DNA from: JBKPCD01 sp046727175
GTDB taxonomy: Bacteria > Acidobacteriota > Vicinamibacteria > Vicinamibacterales > 2-12-FULL-66-21
Assembly (NCBI GenBank): GCA_046727175.1
Contig: JBKPCD010000264.1
Coordinates: 1 to 16,657 of the forward strand
Reading direction: 5' to 3'
DNA length: 16,657 nt
Part shown: piece after piece, positions 7,669 through 15,406 of the stretch
Layout of the letters: each line of letters begins with the position of its first letter
Numbering within the stretch: position 1 is the first letter of the stretch
The notes under the pieces: model-generated
Database searches by the model: none
Seen by the model: only the letters and a program-made list of their open reading frames with translations
Told to the model about the DNA's origin: nothing
Program-made: the position numbers and the translations under genes

Positions 7669-8372
7669 GTGTCCCCCGGCCGTAGACGCGGATTTTCAGC
7701 AAGGCTCATACCGCCGTCGTCGCCGATGAATAGTGTGTGTCTGGCGGCAAAAGTGGGCAGGTCCGGACAGGCAGGCACTCAGAATTGTGAGCGTTAGCAC
7801 AATACCGTCGGTCGACGACTCGCGTAGCGATGTGCAGGTCATACCGGCGACCACTCGCGCAGGCGACGCTACTGACCGACGAACGAGAGCGGCGCCCAGT
7901 AGTCCGCCGCACCGACCAAGAGTTCTCGGAAGCCTTCCGGCATCACGCCGACAGTCTGGAAGGAGACGCCATGGCCCTCAGGCCGGTATGACAAGTTCTC
8001 GCAACCACTTGTTCCGGTCGTACAGCGGGTCGGAGTGAACGCATGCTCGTCATGAGGGCTTCCGCGGATGGCGCTCGCTGGCCCGGGCAACGCCAGCGGG
8101 CTTGGCTATCCTCAGGCAAAAGAGGCCGGATGCTTTCGAGGAGCTACAGAATCGAAGCACCTGTATCACGTGAGGAATTCTGTGTCGCATCCGGCTTCAC
8201 GCCGAGTACGCGATGCGGGCCGCGACCGTTCTCCCGGCTCGCGTCATGGAGCGCGACGGCGAGGCCGTGACGATTGAAGTCGGCAAGCGCCCCAGCCCGG
8301 TCCTTGTCAAACCGAACCCGCTCGAAGCGATCGGTGTGAAGAGCCGCCCACAGCAACAATTGAACTCCGGGG
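7669..8372. other. Gene-poor, apparently decayed stretch between the coiled-coil gene and the giant surface-protein gene
   Basis: No intact gene could be supported over these 704 bases. The part next to 7668 must hold the promoter of the coiled-coil unit, but no clear -35/-10 pair was seen. Positions 7869-7995 hold a recognisable permease fragment, listed separately. Elsewhere there are only short frames with frequent stops. One of them, minus 8144-8359, begins with TTG after a GGAG and only 13 nt past the stop of the surface-protein gene; its 71-residue product matches no family I know and is not called. Confidence 0.6.
7869..7995 (-). pseudogene. Fragment of an ADOP-type (MacB-like) ABC transporter permease
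   Basis: One minus-strand frame reads SFQTVGVMPEGFRELLVGAADYWAPLSFVGQ across about 7871-7964 and then meets a stop. This closely matches the way the periplasmic core domain of Acidobacterial duplicated orphan permeases is written: a GVxPxGF turn, then a VGAxxDxWxPL segment. Full proteins of that family are about 800 residues with eight to ten membrane segments. Here nothing recognisable remains upstream in frame, and the sequence after the stop no longer reads as the family in any frame. The fragment is therefore a relic. A chance match over 30 residues is unlikely but not excluded. Confidence 0.5.
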
Positions 8373-10991
8373 TTAGAACGTTGCGAGCACGTACTCGGCG
8401 TCAGCCGTCAGTACTGCGGCGGCGTCCCCCGAGATGCCACGACCGCTCTGGGCCGTGCAGTGGTCGATGAAGTCCCGCAGTTTCGCCGCCGCGGCCGATG
8501 TGTTGCCCCGGGCCAGCGCCGCCGTGGCGTCGTTCAGCTTCGCGAGCAGGCTCTTCTGATTCGAGGCGTCGATTTTTCCCTGTCCCGCATAGATGTTGAC
8601 GCTCGCGATCAGGCTGTCGAGCGTAGCCACGATCCGAAACGACATCGACTGCCGGGCCGAATTCCCGGCGACGTCGGACGCGACCACCTCGAACGTGTGC
8701 ATGCTGAGCGGCATCGTCAACAACGAGACCGCCTGTGAGTTCTGCACCGCACTCCCATCCAGCGCGGCCGAGATGATCTCTATGCCGGACACGTTGTCGA
8801 CCGCGGAGAACGAGAGGATTACGCTATCGGAGTGCTGGTAGTTGCGTGCTTCCGGAGAGGCAATCGTCACGAGCGGACTCGAGGAGTCGATCCTGACGAC
8901 GGTGGTTGGCGGCGGGGTTTCGATGTTACCGACCGCGTCCGTAGCCCGCGCGGTTATGCGGGTCGTGCCCTGCGCCGACACGCTGATGGGCGCTGTATAG
9001 CTCTGAAACGCAGCGTCGTTCACGCTGAACTCGATCGACACGACGCCGCTCCCCTGGTTATTGTCGGCCGCCGCGAGTGAAACCGTCACCGGAGACGTGA
9101 ACCAACCGCCGAGCCCCGGCGCTCCTGAAATCGCGGCCGTGCTCTTTGGGGCAGACGTGTCGACCTTAACCGTCGTCGTCGGTGGCGCGCTCTCGAGGTT
9201 GCCGGCTCTGTCCGTGGCGCGCGCGGTGATGCGCGTCGTACCCTGCGTCGAGAGCATGAACGGCGTGCTGTAACGCTGGAACGGACCGTCGTTCAGGCGA
9301 TACTCGATCGTCCCCACTCCGCTGCCAGGGTCGTTGTCTGCCGCCGAGAGCGTGATCGTCACGGGTGATTTGTACCATCCCGCCAGACCCGCAGTTCCCG
9401 AAACGGCGATGTTCGTCCGCGGGGCGGACGTATCGATCGTGATGGTCCGCGTCGACGTCGCGACGTTGCCGTTCGCATCCGTCGCGCGCGCGGTGATTTG
9501 CGTCGTCCCCTCGGTCGAGACGATGAAGGGCGCGGCATAGCTCTGAAAAGCTGCGTCACCGATGCGGTACTCGGTCGACGCGACGCCCGTGCCGGGCGAA
9601 GTCTCTACGGCGATGACCGAAACCGTCACGGGGGACTTGTACCAGCCGGCAAGGCCGATCGTTCCCGACACTGTGAACCCCACCGCGGGAGCCGTTGTGT
9701 CGATCGCCACCGTGGTGGATGGCAGCGGATTTTCCACATTGCCGGCCCAATCGGTCGCGCGAGCGGTGATTCGCGTCGTGCCCGACGCCGTCACCATGAA
9801 CGGCGTCGTGTAGCGCTTGAACCCCCCGCCGTTCAGGCTGTACTCGATGGTCGCCACACCACGTCCCTGATCGTTGTCGACAGACGAGAGCGATACGGTG
9901 ACGGGTGACTTGTACCAGCCGGGAATGCCGGCAGTGCCTGAAACCGCGATCGTGGTCGTCGGCGCGACCGTATCGGGCGGCGCCGTCTCCGGCGAGATCT
10001 TCACAACGAATGCGTCCTCAGACCCGGCGTAAACCGGTTGCACCGCCGTTCGCGTGGCCCAGTCCGTCGAATCCGTATAGCCTGCGATAATCATCGCGCG
10101 ATTGGCGTCCACGGCAATATCACGCCCGTAATCCGCGCCTTGGCCACCGAGGAATGTCGAGTACTGAAGCGCTCCGGTGGCGTCGAACCTGCTCACGAAG
10201 ACGTCGGTCACTCCACCCGCGTGTGTGCGGTGCCACGCGTCCGGCGTGACCGGAAAATTCGTCGACTGCGTCGTCCCAGTGACGGCGACTTCGCCCGCCG
10301 GCGTGACAGCGATCGAAGGACCAAGGCTCTGCGTCGTGTCGTTTTCCATCCCGCTGCCGCCCAGGTACGTGGAATAGACGAACGCGCTGCCCTCTTCATT
10401 CAACGCCGTCACGAAGGCATCGGAGTATCCGCCTCCATGCGCGGGCTGCCATGCATTTACGATCGGGAAGTTCATCGACAAGGTGAGTCCTGTGACGTAC
10501 GTGCGTCCCGCGGTGTCCGCCGTGATTCTGGCGTTGTAGTCCGTTGCCCAGCCGCCGAGGTACGTCGAGTACACCGGCACGCCCGCCGGTGAAATCTTCA
10601 CGACGAATGAATCCCACACTCCGCCGAACGCACTCTGAATGGAACGTACCGTTGGAAAATCCTCGGAGAAGGTGTCGCCGGTGACGTAGCGATTCCCACT
10701 CGGATCGACGGCGATCCCCGTCGCGGCTTCCGAACGAGTCCCCCCAATGAACGTCGCGTACTCGAGCCTCGATCCATCGGCGCTCAGCGTGGCCACGAAC
10801 GCATCGGCGCCCATGTAGCAGCCTGCGTACACGTGCGCACTATCGGCTGGATCGAACGTGACGGTGGCGAGCTGGGTGACGTCGCCAAGCCCCGAAAGCA
10901 ACCAGGTCTGCCCGCCGTCATGGCTGATGCCGCTCCCCATTGACGATGCGACGAACACGATCGAGGGATCCGACGGGGCGATCGCGATCAC
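8373..10991 (-). CDS. Giant SBBP-repeat surface protein, C-terminal part after the frameshift
   Basis: This frame continues the gene that begins at 12969 and is open up to about 11080; the GTG at 10991 has no ribosome site, so it is not an independent start. Counting from that GTG: residues 1-60 finish an Asp-box propeller (ISHDGGQTW), and 61-335 carry four SBBP repeats with the YSTYLGG-type phrase. Residues 340-701 hold four OmpL47/chitobiase-C-like Ig repeats of 89-91 residues, each with GW(Y/F)xSPVT and ITARATD. Residues 702-787 form a fifth, diverged Ig-like unit. Residues 788-872 form a FIMAH-like helical end (LIASV, LLAKLNDATAALARGNTSAA, LRDFID). It is expected on the cell surface or secreted, probably for adhesion or binding. 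The role is inferred from domain style only. Confidence 0.85.
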   Translation of the reverse strand: MIAIAPSDPSIVFVASSMGSGISHDGGQTWLLSGLGDVTQLATVTFDPADSAHVYAGCYMGADAFVATLSADGSRLEYATFIGGTRSEAATGIAVDPSGNRYVTGDTFSEDFPTVRSIQSAFGGVWDSFVVKISPAGVPVYSTYLGGWATDYNARITADTAGRTYVTGLTLSMNFPIVNAWQPAHGGGYSDAFVTALNEEGSAFVYSTYLGGSGMENDTTQSLGPSIAVTPAGEVAVTGTTQSTNFPVTPDAWHRTHAGGVTDVFVSRFDATGALQYSTFLGGQGADYGRDIAVDANRAMIIAGYTDSTDWATRTAVQPVYAGSEDAFVVKISPETAPPDTVAPTTTIAVSGTAGIPGWYKSPVTVSLSSVDNDQGRGVATIEYSLNGGGFKRYTTPFMVTASGTTRITARATDWAGNVENPLPSTTVAIDTTAPAVGFTVSGTIGLAGWYKSPVTVSVIAVETSPGTGVASTEYRIGDAAFQSYAAPFIVSTEGTTQITARATDANGNVATSTRTITIDTSAPRTNIAVSGTAGLAGWYKSPVTITLSAADNDPGSGVGTIEYRLNDGPFQRYSTPFMLSTQGTTRITARATDRAGNLESAPPTTTVKVDTSAPKSTAAISGAPGLGGWFTSPVTVSLAAADNNQGSGVVSIEFSVNDAAFQSYTAPISVSAQGTTRITARATDAVGNIETPPPTTVVRIDSSSPLVTIASPEARNYQHSDSVILSFSAVDNVSGIEIISAALDGSAVQNSQAVSLLTMPLSMHTFEVVASDVAGNSARQSMSFRIVATLDSLIASVNIYAGQGKIDASNQKSLLAKLNDATAALARGNTSAAAAKLRDFIDHCTAQSGRGISGDAAAVLTADAEYVLATF
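8889..9974 (-). repeat. Four tandem OmpL47-type domain repeats (about 270 bp each) inside the surface-protein gene
   Basis: The units are 9702-9974, 9435-9701, 9162-9434 and 8889-9161 on the minus strand, encoding 91, 89, 91 and 91 residues. Each begins DT(V/T/S)AP and contains GWYKSPVT (GWFTSPVT in the last), then YxxP(F/I) and GTTxITARATD. The first three share long stretches of DNA identity around the GWYKSPVT codons, while the fourth is clearly more diverged. Such repeats can expand or contract by recombination. Confidence 0.85.
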
Positions 10992-12969
10992 GCCGATCCA
11001 CGACGTGAATCCCCAGACCGGGCTCCACGCCGCACCGCCTGACGTAGTCTTGAACAGGCCATCGGTCGTGCCCGCGTACGACCACCTGCGGGTCGGCCGG
11101 ATCCACGGCCAATGCCGTGACCATCCCGTACAGGACGTCGCGCGACGAACCGCTCGCGGCGATCCACGGCCCGCCGCCGCTGCTCCTGAAGACGGTGTTC
11201 CCTGTCACGGCGTACACGGTACTGCCGCTCGCCGCGAGGAGCTGCACGGGCCCGGCGAGGCCGGTATCGATCCAGGTGTCTCCGCCATCCATGCTCTTGA
11301 GCACGTTGGCGGACCACCCCATGCCCACATAGATCGCAGATGGAGATTCCCGGGTGACGGCCACAGCGGTGACGAGCTGGTATGGCGAAACGACCGTCCA
11401 GGTCTCCCCGTGATCCCGTGAGCGGCAGAGACCGCCGTCCCCCGCGGCGAACACGGTCGCGCCTTGAGCTGCGATCGCATAGATCCGCTGTGGAGGCAAG
11501 TTGGCGCGCGTCCACGTCGCTCCGTCGTCTGTCGTCTTGAAGAGACCTTCTCTGACGCTGCCGGCGTAAACCGTGCCCGGCTGCGAGGGATCGAACGCAA
11601 ACGCGCCGACGCCAGACACCTGGAGACCCGACTTCAGGCCAAGCCACTGTCCGCCGTCACGCGTGCGAAACGCCGGATACCCACCGAGGGAGCCCTGCCA
11701 CGGATTGACCATGGGAAAATCGGCGGAGAACGTCATCCCCGCGATATGAGCACGACCTTCGGTATCAACGGCGATCCCGTTGACGTCGTCTCCTCCCGAC
11801 CCGCCGGTTCGCGTTGAGTATACGAGGCCGCCCGCGGGATCGAACTTGAGGACGAAAATGCCGTCTCGGTCGCCCGAGGGCCCGATCTTCGTGGATGCGG
11901 GAAAGTCCCAGGATTCCGTGTACCCGGCAACGTACGCGTTGCCGCTGTCATCGACGGCCACGTCCCTCGCGACGTCGTTCTGCGTGCCGCCGAAGTACGT
12001 CGAGTAGACGATTGCGTCGCCGGTTGGATTGAGCTTCAACACGAACGCGTCGCCGAAACCCGTTCGCTGCGGCTGAACGGGATTCATCACGGGAAAATCC
12101 GGCGAGTACGTCACTCCGGCGACGATCACGTTTCCGGCGGCATCGACCGCCACGCCGTTTCCTCGCTCCTGATTCACACCGCCAAGGTACGTGGCGTAGC
12201 TCAGGACCGGATCGATGATGAGAGGGAGACGACGGTCGTACTTGCCGACGCGGAACCCGACCGTTCCGTCGCGCCGCATCATGTAGCCGCCGCGGATCGT
12301 TCGACGTGCGCCGTGGTCGTTCTGATAGATCTCGGGTCGGTGCTGAACGAGCTTCCCGCCATCAGTGGCAATCACGAGATCGCCCTGAGGGCTGACGCCC
12401 CAGCGGGTGGCGCCGTCGAACGCGAGTGCGATCGCCTCCGGCCCGGCGCCCGGCGCGACGACGAAGTCGTACTCGAGCTTCTGCTGGTTTCCGTAGTAGA
12501 CGATGTCCACGCCGCGATAAACGCCGGGATACTCGATTTCTCCGTAGCCCCGGACGCCAGTCACCCAGGCCCCGGTGTCGTTTCCGATCAGGTAATTCGA
12601 GACGCCCGGCAGCGCGCGACGGGGGTTCGCGTGCGCGCGCCTGTTGCCACCGGCCAGCGACATCGTCAATCGGCGGGGTCTTTCACCCGATTGCTCCCTG
12701 AGCAGCAGCGCGGCCCCGGCTGCTGAAACCGACACCGAGTAGCCGGATCCGCGTGCCACGAAGTCATCGCCGGTTTTCCCCGTCACCGGCTCGAACCGCA
12801 GGGGCAGCCGGAAGTACGCCGCGCGCGCGGACTCCGACACCACCGACGTCAGGTGCGGGCGTCGGTCACTTTTATCGGGCGCGCCCGATGTGTGGACGAC
12901 GGCGTCGGGCAAAGCTGCCGCGGCGACCGTGAACGCCAGAAGATGTCGGATCGAGAGATGATTGGCCAC
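10918..12969 (-). CDS. Giant SBBP-repeat surface protein, N-terminal part before the frameshift
   Basis: The start was set at the GTG at 12969, because GAGGA (12975-12979) lies 5 nt before it and the product then opens with a normal signal peptide (MANHLSIRHLLAFTVAAAA). An in-frame ATG at 13029 would add 20 residues and has no good ribosome site. Counted from the GTG, residues about 45-255 form a DUF7948-like domain (NYLIGNDTGAWVTGV, EYPGVYRGVDIVYYGN, LIIDPVLSYATYLGG). About 255-430 hold SBBP repeats, and about 435-630 an Asp-box/BNR propeller (KTTDDGATW, RSRDHGETW, KSMDGGDTW). Genuine homology stops at residue 630 (position 11080). The last 54 residues of this frame are out-of-frame text ending at 10918. 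Joined to the next frame, the intact gene would encode 1531 residues. Confidence 0.85.
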   Translation of the reverse strand: MANHLSIRHLLAFTVAAAALPDAVVHTSGAPDKSDRRPHLTSVVSESARAAYFRLPLRFEPVTGKTGDDFVARGSGYSVSVSAAGAALLLREQSGERPRRLTMSLAGGNRRAHANPRRALPGVSNYLIGNDTGAWVTGVRGYGEIEYPGVYRGVDIVYYGNQQKLEYDFVVAPGAGPEAIALAFDGATRWGVSPQGDLVIATDGGKLVQHRPEIYQNDHGARRTIRGGYMMRRDGTVGFRVGKYDRRLPLIIDPVLSYATYLGGVNQERGNGVAVDAAGNVIVAGVTYSPDFPVMNPVQPQRTGFGDAFVLKLNPTGDAIVYSTYFGGTQNDVARDVAVDDSGNAYVAGYTESWDFPASTKIGPSGDRDGIFVLKFDPAGGLVYSTRTGGSGGDDVNGIAVDTEGRAHIAGMTFSADFPMVNPWQGSLGGYPAFRTRDGGQWLGLKSGLQVSGVGAFAFDPSQPGTVYAGSVREGLFKTTDDGATWTRANLPPQRIYAIAAQGATVFAAGDGGLCRSRDHGETWTVVSPYQLVTAVAVTRESPSAIYVGMGWSANVLKSMDGGDTWIDTGLAGPVQLLAASGSTVYAVTGNTVFRSSGGGPWIAASGSSRDVLYGMVTALAVDPADPQVVVRGHDRWPVQDYVRRCGVEPGLGIHVVDRRDRDRPVGSLDRVRRIVNGERHQP
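11074..11090 (-). other. Single-base frameshift in the giant surface-protein gene
   Basis: On the minus strand the frame reads DPADPQVV up to 11080 and then turns to nonsense (VRGHDRW). Dropping one G restores DPADPQVVYAGTTDGLFKTT, a typical BNR-repeat phrase, and joins the two frames into one. The span 8373-12969 is 4597 nt, which is one more than a multiple of three, consistent with one inserted base. There is no long homopolymer here, so replication slippage as a phase switch is not suggested. Either a sequence error or a real inactivating mutation fits. Confidence 0.85.
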
Positions 12970-13150
12970 GGAAATCCTCGGGGGACTTGCGGGCCGTAAC
13001 AAGATCAGGGCCAACAGCGGGACCTTCATCGGCGGCAGGAATGGAGATCAGCGTCGGCGGCCCGACCGCGAAAAACGTCGTCGCGATTGCGGATTGGTAC
13101 GGTGGCCATCCGCGTACGCGCACGCAGCGGATCGGCCCGAATGAGATCGT

Positions 13151-14515
13151 TTAGCCGCCAGACCGATCGTGCGGCACACTCACCTCGACGCTCGTGCCCG
13201 CGGTGTTTCCACTGGCGTCGGAGCATGCGATCGCGATCTGATACGTCCGGCCGATGCGGGAGCCATTGCGTTCGGCCCGAAGGCGCAGCGTCAGATCGCC
13301 GGTAACCTGGATGGCCCCGTCATCCGTTTCCTCGCTGCTCGTTGCGGTAACGATGCGACAGCGAGGCGCCGGGTCAACATTGTCGGTAACATCCACCGTG
13401 ACGGCCACAGGCATCATCTCCAGGTTTGCAGGCCAAAGGATTGACGGACTCGTGGCCGCCGCAGCGATGGCGGGCGGCATCACATCCATCTGCGGCGTCA
13501 GCTTGAACGCACGCGGTGCGGTCTGACCTTGAAATGTTCCCTGTCCGACGATCTGCCCTGCGCTGTTGATCCCCAACGCCGCGGTCAGCACCCATCCCGA
13601 GGCTGGATCGATCCGTGTGTTGAGATCGACCATGCCCTCCGCATCAGTGTAGACAAATGCACGTGGCGCTCCTGACATGAAGAACATACCCACGACCATT
13701 CCGGCGTCGTTGACATCGAAAGCCCAGCTCGATGATGCTCCTGCGATCGTGTGCAGATCCTGGATGCCGGTCCCGTCGGTGTAGCGGAACGCATGGATGC
13801 CAGCGGAGGAAGATATTCTTCCAACAACCTGGCCCGTCCCGTTGATCCGTTCCGCGTACGAGTCGGCACCTGCTGGCGTGCCGAGATCCTGCAACCCGAG
13901 ACCCGGCGTGTACCGGAAGGCATGCCATCTACCCGTGCTCGTGACGGAATGACCAGCGACTTGTCCTGCGTCGTTGATCCCGCTTGCGAAGCTTTGCGGC
14001 TGCGCTCCGCCGCCCAACGTGCCCAGGTCCAGCAGAGGCTCCCCTGGCGTGGCCACGAACGCGCGCGTCGAGGAGAAGCCCGGCGCGAACGACCATCCCG
14101 CGACCTGCCCGTACCGGTTTATGCCGTACCCGAAGCTATTGCCGCCGAAGCTGCCGAGGTCCTCCGCGACACCGCCGGTATAGCGCATCGCGTGCAGCTC
14201 GCCCGGCGAGGTCGCCGAGGCGACGTATCCGGCGAGCTGGCCGAACGCGTTTATGCCAGTAGCCGCGGACGTCGCGTCGAGGCCCGGGACATATTGGAAG
14301 GCGCCGCCGTCAATCGCGCGCGCCGCGCGGTTGCTGTGCGTCGTGGAGTCGATCCATCCGACAACGACCCCTGCATCGTTGATCGCGGTCGCCGTCGAAG
14401 AATACCCGTCGATTACGCCGAGATTCTGAACGACGTACTTTGCCGGCGCATTCTGAGCCGAGAGCGTTGATGTGATGCAAGCGAGCACGGTCGTGATGAC
14501 GACGGCTCGAAGCAT
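13151..14515 (-). CDS. Secreted HAF-repeat protein with C-terminal Ig-like domain
   Basis: The product is 454 residues. The ATG at 14515 has AGGA (14521-14524) 5 nt before it and gives a clean signal peptide (MLRAVVITTVLACITSTLSA-QN); the longer open frame upstream lacks both. Seven HAF units follow at about 25-340, marked by INDAG-type turns at 45, 88, 132, 180, 224, 268 and 316, with companions such as HAFRYTxGxGxQDLGT. Spacing of 43-48 residues fits a propeller-like repeat. Residues about 355-454 are an Ig-like module often seen at the end of such proteins (ILWPANLEMMPV, TDNVDPAPRCRI, LRAERNGSRIGRTY, DASGNTAGTSVEVSVPHD) with Cys386 and Cys431 as a possible disulfide. No PEP-CTERM or LPxTG anchor is present. 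The function of HAF proteins is unknown; an extracellular role is inferred. Confidence 0.88.
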   Translation of the reverse strand: MLRAVVITTVLACITSTLSAQNAPAKYVVQNLGVIDGYSSTATAINDAGVVVGWIDSTTHSNRAARAIDGGAFQYVPGLDATSAATGINAFGQLAGYVASATSPGELHAMRYTGGVAEDLGSFGGNSFGYGINRYGQVAGWSFAPGFSSTRAFVATPGEPLLDLGTLGGGAQPQSFASGINDAGQVAGHSVTSTGRWHAFRYTPGLGLQDLGTPAGADSYAERINGTGQVVGRISSSAGIHAFRYTDGTGIQDLHTIAGASSSWAFDVNDAGMVVGMFFMSGAPRAFVYTDAEGMVDLNTRIDPASGWVLTAALGINSAGQIVGQGTFQGQTAPRAFKLTPQMDVMPPAIAAAATSPSILWPANLEMMPVAVTVDVTDNVDPAPRCRIVTATSSEETDDGAIQVTGDLTLRLRAERNGSRIGRTYQIAIACSDASGNTAGTSVEVSVPHDRSGG

Positions 14516-14893
14516 GTTCGTCCTGAAAAGAGCTGAGGTCATGAGGTGCAGAAAGACGGCAAACCTGATGCCCATTGCCGCGACCGGCATAACACTCACC
14601 GCATATGTCACTTGTTGGAGCGTGCGTCGTGGCGGGCCGAAACCGTGCTTACAAATTCGACAGCGGGCGAACAGCAATCGGCGAGCAGTCGTTAGCCAGG
14701 CGAACGAACTAAAAAGCAGATTCCAGAACGCCACGCATCGCCATTACCGGGGCACTCGAATCGCCGAGTGGCTCAGGCGTGTGATTCGGCGCCTCCATGC
14801 GAATTGGGCAGTCACTTGGGCGAGAGGCTGGCGGGAGCTCCAGCCCTGAGACGCGGGCGTTGTATGGTGGAATTTTCGCTTCAAGGGCAGTGG
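14516..14893. other. Intergenic region between the HAF gene and the small secreted-protein gene
   Basis: No gene is supported in these 378 bases. The part next to 14515 should carry the promoter and leader of the HAF gene. The minus strand stays open as an extension of the HAF frame, but it reads as Arg-rich chance sequence and has no ribosome site. A short hairpin is possible at 14753-14770 (CACTCG/CGAGTG). Confidence 0.5.
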
Positions 14894-15406
14894 CTACTGA
14901 CTGCAGATCCGAGCGGACCCCTCTCCGGTGCAGATGAGGCCGGTGCCGAAATTGATGTATGTCTTGGTCTGGGCGTCGTAAATCCATGAAGTCGTCTTAT
15001 TGTCGAACCTGCCCATCGAGCCGTCGGGTGGTCTCGTGCTGTTCCAGACCGACCCCGTTTTGAGGTTCGAGTCGATTCCGTCGGTTTCTCCGTTCAAGCT
15101 TTTGAACCACGTCGTTGGCAGCGTTGTAGCTAGGGGAGTGTCGAGCGGCATTTCGGGCTGCAACGGACGGTGCTCGGATGGTGCCAGCCCGGTTTCAGGT
15201 TGGTTCGCCTGCTGCTCCACGCGGCGCTTCGCTACAGCACGGACAACGTCGTTGTAGTCATTGATCGTCAGCGTTGGGTCCTCGCGAAGCATGCGCGTGT
15301 ACGGCATGACGCGCTTGATCTCGGCTTCGATCGTCGCCTGTTGTCGTGCGAACGCAGGACCGGCGCACAGCGCGACCAGCGCGAACGCCAGAAACATTCT
15401 CCTCAT
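14894..15406 (-). CDS. Small secreted protein of unknown function (170 aa)
   Basis: The family is not recognised. The start is well supported: AAGGAGGAGG lies just before the ATG at 15406, one of the strongest ribosome sites in the window. Residues 1-21 are a signal peptide (MRRMFLAFALVALCAGPAFA-RQ). The mature protein begins with a charged helical stretch (about 24-66) containing IEAEIKRVMPYTRMLREDPTLTINDYNDVVRAVAKR. A Pro-rich, probably flexible linker follows (about 67-95), then a beta-like C-terminus with SVWNSTRPPDGSMGRFDNK, WIYDAQTKTYINFGTG and two Cys (GLICTGEGSARICSQ) that may pair. It is on the same strand as the HAF gene, but the 378-nt gap argues against one operon. It is likely periplasmic or secreted. 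Confidence 0.75.
   Translation of the reverse strand: MRRMFLAFALVALCAGPAFARQQATIEAEIKRVMPYTRMLREDPTLTINDYNDVVRAVAKRRVEQQANQPETGLAPSEHRPLQPEMPLDTPLATTLPTTWFKSLNGETDGIDSNLKTGSVWNSTRPPDGSMGRFDNKTTSWIYDAQTKTYINFGTGLICTGEGSARICSQ

Noticed and set aside
8144..8359. 71-residue minus-strand frame starting with TTG after GGAG, 13 nt past the surface-protein stop
   Set aside because: The spacing is tempting, but the start is rare, no family is recognised, and it lies in a decayed region.
8213..8470. 85-residue plus-strand frame with TOBE-like text (RVMERDGEAVTIEVG)
   Set aside because: The resemblance covers under 20 residues, and the frame then overlaps the end of the surface-protein gene with Arg-rich text.
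13030..13150. Possible terminator hairpin after the HAF gene (ATCCGC/GCGGAT)
   Set aside because: The stem is only 6 bp with no T-run on the minus strand, common by chance at this GC content.
14516..14734. 73-residue N-terminal extension of the HAF protein
   Set aside because: The extension is Arg-rich, lacks a ribosome site and would bury a clean signal peptide that starts at 14515.
14750..14800. tRNA-like text (GCCGAGTGGCTCAGGCG)
   Set aside because: No acceptor stem, anticodon arm or T-loop could be matched around it.
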